A stretch of 9,932 nt of DNA from contig CALAMC010000107.1 in the NCBI GenBank assembly GCA_937925655.1, positions 1 to 9,932 on the forward strand. Reading direction: 5' to 3'. Source of the stretch: an uncultured candidate division Zixibacteria bacterium (GTDB lineage: Bacteria > Zixibacteria > MSB-5A5 > GN15 > PGXB01). Each line of letters begins with the position of its first letter. The stretch's first letter is position 1. The notes under the pieces were generated by a model. The model saw only the letters and a list, made by a program, of their open reading frames with translations, ran no database searches and was not told where the DNA came from. Position numbers and translations under genes: made by a program. Of the stretch, positions 7,769-9,932 are shown piece by piece.

Positions 7769-7799
7769 TTGAGGGTGGACAAATCCCTGCGTATATAAT
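7769..7799 (+). promoter_or_regulatory. Possible FKBP promoter inside the terminator loop
   Basis: The loop of the hairpin reads TATATAATATAT. TATATA (7792-7797) lies 17 bases after TTGAGG (7769-7774), and the better TATAAT (7794-7799) lies 19 bases after it. Initiation near 7804-7808 would give a transcript that lacks the left arm and so cannot form the hairpin. The -35 match is only moderate, so the call is tentative. Confidence 0.35.
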
Positions 7800-7828
7800 A
7801 TATTGGATTTGTTCACCCTTAATTTTTT
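7772..7828 (+). terminator. Strong hairpin plus T-run between pepF and the FKBP gene
   Basis: AGGGTGGACAAATCC (7772-7786) pairs with GGATTTGTTCACCCT (7805-7819) over 15 positions with a single G-U wobble. The loop is 18 bases, and TTAA then TTTTTT (7823-7828) follow. This is the best intrinsic terminator in the window and most simply ends pepF. Its T-run ends only three bases before the FKBP SD, so transcription of FKBP must start inside it, read through it, or be controlled by it. Confidence 0.7.
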
Positions 7829-7831
7829 AAC

Positions 7832-7838
7832 GGGGAGG
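7832..7838 (+). promoter_or_regulatory. SD (GGGGAGG) that sets the FKBP start at GTG 7845
   Basis: GGGGAGG is six bases before the GTG at 7845. This favours GTG 7845 over the in-frame TTG at 7803, which has no SD and would translate through the right arm and T-run of the hairpin. Confidence 0.85.
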
Positions 7839-7844
7839 AATATA

Positions 7845-8360
7845 GTGATTAGATTTTTGCTTGGGACTTTAGTGTTGCTGTTAGCGGCCGGCTCGGCCAT
7901 GGCCGACATGTCCGATTCCGCCAAAGCGGTCGTTACGGAAAAGGCTAAAATGACGACACAAGCCGAGGAAAAACCGGCTGATAGTGTGTCGGCCAAAAAG
8001 GAAGAAATGACACCCAAAGAAATCACCACCGAATCGGGACTGAAATATATCGTGCTCAAAGAGGGCGCTGGTGCGGTTCCGAAAAAGGGCGACATGGTCA
8101 AAGCCCATTATACCGGCTGGCTGGTCAACGGCACCAAATTTGACAGTTCGGTCGATCGCGGCGAACCGCTCAAGTTTCAGGTCGGGGTCGGGCAGGTTAT
8201 AAAAGGTTGGGATGAGGCTCTTTTGAGCATGAAAGTCGGCGAGAAGCGCAAGCTGACAATACCGGGGAATCTGGCGTATGGCAAGAAAGGTTATCCCGGA
8301 GTTATTCCGCCCGACGCGACGCTTATATTCGACGTCGAGCTGCTGGAAATAGTCAAATAG
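7845..8360 (+). CDS. Exported FKBP-type peptidyl-prolyl cis-trans isomerase
   Basis: From the GTG at 7845 the product is 171 residues. It starts with a signal peptide (VIRFLLGTLVLLLAAGSAMA, cleavage before D-M-S). Next is a low-complexity charged linker of about 40 residues rich in K, E, A and T, then one FKBP domain from about 65 to the end. Residues lining the FKBP active site are present: Y89 in HYTG, F99-D100, F in KFQV, V118-I119, W122 in KGW, Y145 in AYG, I in GVIPP and F in IFDVEL. It should catalyse proline isomerisation and assist folding of exported proteins in the periplasm. It is a single-domain short form, without the dimerisation domain of E. coli FkpA. The stop is 13 bases before the -35 box of the tRNA promoter. 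Confidence 0.93.
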   Translation: MIRFLLGTLVLLLAAGSAMADMSDSAKAVVTEKAKMTTQAEEKPADSVSAKKEEMTPKEITTESGLKYIVLKEGAGAVPKKGDMVKAHYTGWLVNGTKFDSSVDRGEPLKFQVGVGQVIKGWDEALLSMKVGEKRKLTIPGNLAYGKKGYPGVIPPDATLIFDVELLEIVK

Positions 8361-8368
8361 GGCAAAAA

Positions 8369-8396
8369 GGATGTTGACATATCCTCGGCTTTTTTT
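8369..8396 (+). terminator. Weak terminator-like hairpin after the FKBP gene
   Basis: GGATGT (8369-8374) pairs with ATATCC (8379-8384) around a TGAC loop (one G-U pair). After TCGGC comes a seven-base T-run at 8390-8396. The stem is short, so efficiency is doubtful; its position just after the FKBP stop supports a role in ending that transcript. Confidence 0.35.
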
Positions 8397-8401
8397 ATAA
8401 T
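8374..8401 (+). promoter_or_regulatory. Consensus sigma-70 promoter for the tRNA-Lys pair
   Basis: TTGACA (8374-8379) and TATAAT (8396-8401) match the consensus at all 12 positions with a 16-base spacer. Initiation is expected near 8407-8409, about 15 bases before the first tRNA. Strong promoters of this kind are usual for stable RNA genes. Confidence 0.8.
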
Positions 8402-8422
8402 GTCTTTCGCCTTTTTGAGGCC

Positions 8423-8494
8423 GGGGGTGTAGCTCAGTGGTAGAGCATCTGCCTTTTAAGCAGGTGGTCGAAGGTTCGATCCCTTCCACCCTCA
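8423..8494 (+). tRNA. tRNA-Lys (anticodon TTT)
   Basis: The 72-base cloverleaf is complete. The acceptor arm GGGGGTG pairs with CACCCTC (one G-U at 2:71). The D-stem is GCTC/GAGC, and the anticodon stem TCTGC/GCAGG encloses loop CTTTTAA with anticodon TTT. The variable loop is TGGTC, and the T-stem GAAGG/CCTTC encloses TTCGATC. The discriminator is A at 8494. CCA is not encoded and must be added by a nucleotidyltransferase. Confidence 0.95.
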
Positions 8495-8509
8495 AAAAGT
8501 TTTGAAAAT

Positions 8510-8582
8510 GCGCCATTAGCTCAGTTGGTAGAGCAGCTGACTCTTAATCAGTCGGTCCGGGGTTCGAATCCCTGATGGCGTA
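8510..8582 (+). tRNA. tRNA-Lys (anticodon CTT)
   Basis: The 73-base cloverleaf has acceptor GCGCCAT/ATGGCGT, D-stem GCTC/GAGC with loop AGTTGGTA, and anticodon stem GCTGA/TCAGT around CTCTTAA (anticodon CTT). The variable loop is CGGTC, and the T-stem CGGGG/CCCTG encloses TTCGAAT. The discriminator is A at 8582. The first acceptor pair is G1-U72 rather than Watson-Crick. CCA is not encoded. It follows the TTT isoacceptor by 15 bases and almost certainly shares its transcript; a T-run at 8583-8588 directly after may help end it. Confidence 0.94.
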
Positions 8583-8608
8583 TTTTTTATTGTGTGTAAT
8601 TAGGACTA

Positions 8609-9526
8609 TCAATCAAAGGGTATTTCGAAATTCCTGTTCGGTTTTATATAGAGGCAATTGTGGGGATAATCGAAGATGATATTGAAGCGACGGATAGGGT
8701 TATTGCCCAGAATGCCATTGGCGCCCTCCTGTTTGGAGCGGACTTTGGCGGGGGCGAAGGCGGTGCGGATATCGTGAAGCATATATTTCCCGATTTGTAA
8801 ACCGGCGCTTTTTCCATGCCGGCCTTTTATTTCGCCGCTTAAGCCGTAGCCCAGACTGCTTTCTATCACGCTGTCGGGCATGGTGAATTTCTGCTGGTCG
8901 TGTATTAAAAGCTCAAGGGCTTCTTCGGACGCCAGGTCAATATATACCCGCATGGGGACGACTTCGCCGGGGATGACTTCGACGGTGATATCGAGAAAAG
9001 GAAGATTCTTTTTCAGTTCAATGGGAAGGCACAGCCAACTTGAGTCGGCCGTGGTGTCGGTGGTGTCATGAAGAAATATCATATTTTGGTCGTAGTCGAT
9101 TTCCACGATGTAATGCCCGAAAAAATTCCATCCGACGACCCCGTCGGTCGGGAATTGCCGGGTATGACTGCTGTGGGAGACAATTATGCGCTGGTTGGGC
9201 ACGGTGACCTCACCGAAGGCGATATGTCCGGTTTCGATCATGGTGGCGGTGGAAGCCTCGCCGTCGCCCGCGCCGCCGACATTGACGGTGACCGCACCGG
9301 TGGTGTCGATCAGACCCAGATCTGACAGGTGGAATAAATAAACGCCGTCGAAGCCCATGCCGCTGTCGAGTATCAAACGAAGGGGTGATGAGTCGTTGAC
9401 GGAGGTGGGGATGATAACGCGATTGCGGTCGATGGTGAAGGGCACGGTCAGGATTTCCTGGCCGACGGCCAAATTCGGCAGGATACAGAGTATTACTAAC
9501 ATCAGGGTGAAAAATAATTCAGGCAT
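8609..9526 (-). CDS. Exported retropepsin-like aspartyl protease homologue
   Basis: The product has 305 residues. It begins with a signal peptide (MPELFF, hydrophobic to about 19, cleavage near A-V-G before Q23). Two similar halves follow, as in bacterial aspartyl-protease-like proteins. The first half has PLRLILDSGMG with D54-S-G (a DTG variant) and later DGVVGWNFF (128-136) followed by IVEIDYDQNMIFLHD. The second has PMRVYIDLAS with D197, then GILGNNPIRRFNIIFDY (about 270-290). Each half thus has the D-x-G region and the hydrophobic-Gly plus beta-hairpin block, but the second motif reads D-L-A-S instead of D-[ST]-G. Activity is therefore uncertain; it could be a one-sided or inactive relative. 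The start at 9526 has GGAG at 9534-9537 seven bases upstream. It is convergent with the tRNAs, with 26 bases between. Confidence 0.8.
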   Translation of the reverse strand: MPELFFTLMLVILCILPNLAVGQEILTVPFTIDRNRVIIPTSVNDSSPLRLILDSGMGFDGVYLFHLSDLGLIDTTGAVTVNVGGAGDGEASTATMIETGHIAFGEVTVPNQRIIVSHSSHTRQFPTDGVVGWNFFGHYIVEIDYDQNMIFLHDTTDTTADSSWLCLPIELKKNLPFLDITVEVIPGEVVPMRVYIDLASEEALELLIHDQQKFTMPDSVIESSLGYGLSGEIKGRHGKSAGLQIGKYMLHDIRTAFAPAKVRSKQEGANGILGNNPIRRFNIIFDYPHNCLYIKPNRNFEIPFD

Positions 9527-9570
9527 TCATGGTCTCCGTTTTTCGTTCCTATATATCCGTTTCATTGGAG

Positions 9571-9599
9571 AATAGACGAATTGAGAAAAGATTTGTCAA
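9571..9599 (-). promoter_or_regulatory. Likely promoter of the aspartyl protease gene
   Basis: On the minus strand TTGACA (9599-9594) is followed after exactly 17 bases by TCTATT (9576-9571). The -35 box is perfect and the -10 box matches 4 of 6. Transcription would start near 9564, giving a leader of about 38 bases that includes the SD GGAG. Confidence 0.5.
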
Positions 9600-9623
9600 A
9601 TTGAAAATCAAGTTCTATACAAT

Positions 9624-9640
9624 CCAAAGGCAAGCCTTGG
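9624..9640 (-). other. Small inverted repeat after the cysteine-rich gene
   Basis: CCAAAGG-CAAG-CCTTGG can form a 6-bp stem with one bulged base. It sits about 40 bases beyond the stop of the gene at the right edge and before the protease promoter. No T-run follows on the minus strand, so a terminator role is only a guess. Confidence 0.2.
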
Positions 9641-9681
9641 GCGACACGGGCATATGAAGTATTCGGGACCTGCGGAGGGTG

Positions 9682-9932
9682 TCAGGCGTTTTTGCCGGGG
9701 GCCGGCTCGTGATTGCGAAGCAAAGTCGATGAGTTGGTTTGCTTCTTCTTGAAATCTTCTATGCCGCGCTGAATACGGCTTTTGAATCCATGCGGCGCCA
9801 CCCGGCCGCACAAGCCGGTTCCGTCGGGGTTAAGCTTGCACATACGAAAACACCAGGGGGACCGGTTTTTGGTCATCGGGCATCCAAGATAAGTGTAGTT
9901 TTTTAAACTCTTTCGAATATTGACTCGTTTGT
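9682..9932 (-). CDS. Small cysteine-containing protein, 5' end beyond the window or uncertain
   Basis: The minus-strand frame ends at TGA 9682-9684 and stays open to the right edge. I do not recognise it firmly. The readable part contains LGCPMTKNRSPWCFRMC, then G-L-C-G-R-V-A-P-H-G-F-K-S-R, then a basic, probably helical tail ending EPAPGKNA. Four cysteines spaced C-x9-C-x3-C-x9-C, with a tryptophan and a histidine between or close by, suggest a small metal-binding or Fe-S/zinc module. The first internal ATG (9876) would give 64 residues but leaves out the first cysteine (in GCPM) and lacks a good SD. I therefore favour a start further upstream; 18 open codons precede the ATG inside the window. 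The AT-rich sequence to the right of about 9880 leaves the ATG start possible. Confidence 0.55.
   Translation of the reverse strand, partial: KRVNIRKSLKNYTYLGCPMTKNRSPWCFRMCKLNPDGTGLCGRVAPHGFKSRIQRGIEDFKKKQTNSSTLLRNHEPAPGKNA

Noticed and set aside
7803..7844. N-terminal extension of FKBP from TTG 7803 (14 extra codons)
   Set aside because: There is no SD, it translates hairpin arm and T-run, and the GTG at 7845 has a well-spaced GGGGAGG and begins a clean signal peptide.
7881..8516. Long minus-strand frame (211 codons) across FKBP and the first tRNA
   Set aside because: Its N-terminal part is the antisense translation of tRNA-Lys, a familiar source of false proteins, and the rest is the reverse of the FKBP gene.
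9608..9811. 67-codon minus-strand frame
   Set aside because: It overlaps the cysteine-rich gene in another frame and runs into the noncoding region; composition is R/P/A-rich and not protein-like.
1..9932. Mobile element, phage, CRISPR array or defence system
   Set aside because: No transposase, integrase, direct-repeat array or toxin/nuclease-type gene is visible. The tRNA pair has no adjacent integrase and no duplicated tRNA end that would mark an integrated element.

Overview
The window looks like an ordinary, compact chromosomal stretch from a moderate-GC, Gram-negative-type bacterium. Six of the seven complete protein genes or edge fragments whose N-terminus can be judged are either a multi-spanning inner-membrane protein or carry a Sec-type signal peptide. 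SD motifs are of the AGGAGG type, one promoter matches the sigma-70 consensus exactly, and the tRNAs do not encode CCA. A DUF4846 protein, an exported oligoendopeptidase F and an exported FKBP fit an FCB-group or candidate-phylum lineage (for example Zixibacteria-like). That assignment is inference from gene content, not a measured placement.

Layout: (1) 1-1526, minus strand: an AMP-forming acyl-CoA ligase that lacks only its last residues, because its stop lies left of the window. (2) 1527-1881: a divergent intergenic region. (3) 1882-4038, plus: a Kef-type K+/H+ antiporter fused to one NAD-binding RCK_N domain and two RCK_C domains. (4) 4142-5628, plus: two overlapping secreted-protein genes, an unrecognised PsbP-like candidate and a DUF4846 protein. 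(5) 5856-7748, plus: an M3-family oligoendopeptidase F with a signal peptide. (6) 7845-8360, plus: an exported FKBP-type peptidyl-prolyl isomerase. Its start should be the GTG at 7845, not an upstream TTG that falls in a hairpin. (7) 8423-8582, plus: tandem tRNA-Lys(TTT) and tRNA-Lys(CTT), driven by a consensus promoter. (8) 8609-9526, minus: an exported retropepsin-like aspartyl protease homologue. (9) 9682-9932, minus: the C-terminal part of a small cysteine-containing protein running off the right edge.

The genes do not form one obvious pathway. A loose common theme is the cell envelope: peptide hydrolysis (PepF, aspartyl protease), folding (FKBP), secreted unknowns (the 4142/4786 pair) and ion homeostasis (Kef). 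Two transcription boundaries look tightly packed. A strong hairpin with a TATAAT-containing loop lies just before the FKBP ribosome binding site, and the -35 box of the tRNA promoter lies in the loop of a weak terminator-like hairpin after the FKBP gene. I see no mobile element, CRISPR array, phage gene or clear new multi-gene system. The most open questions are the secreted 4142/4786 pair, the degenerate aspartyl protease and the cysteine-rich fragment.
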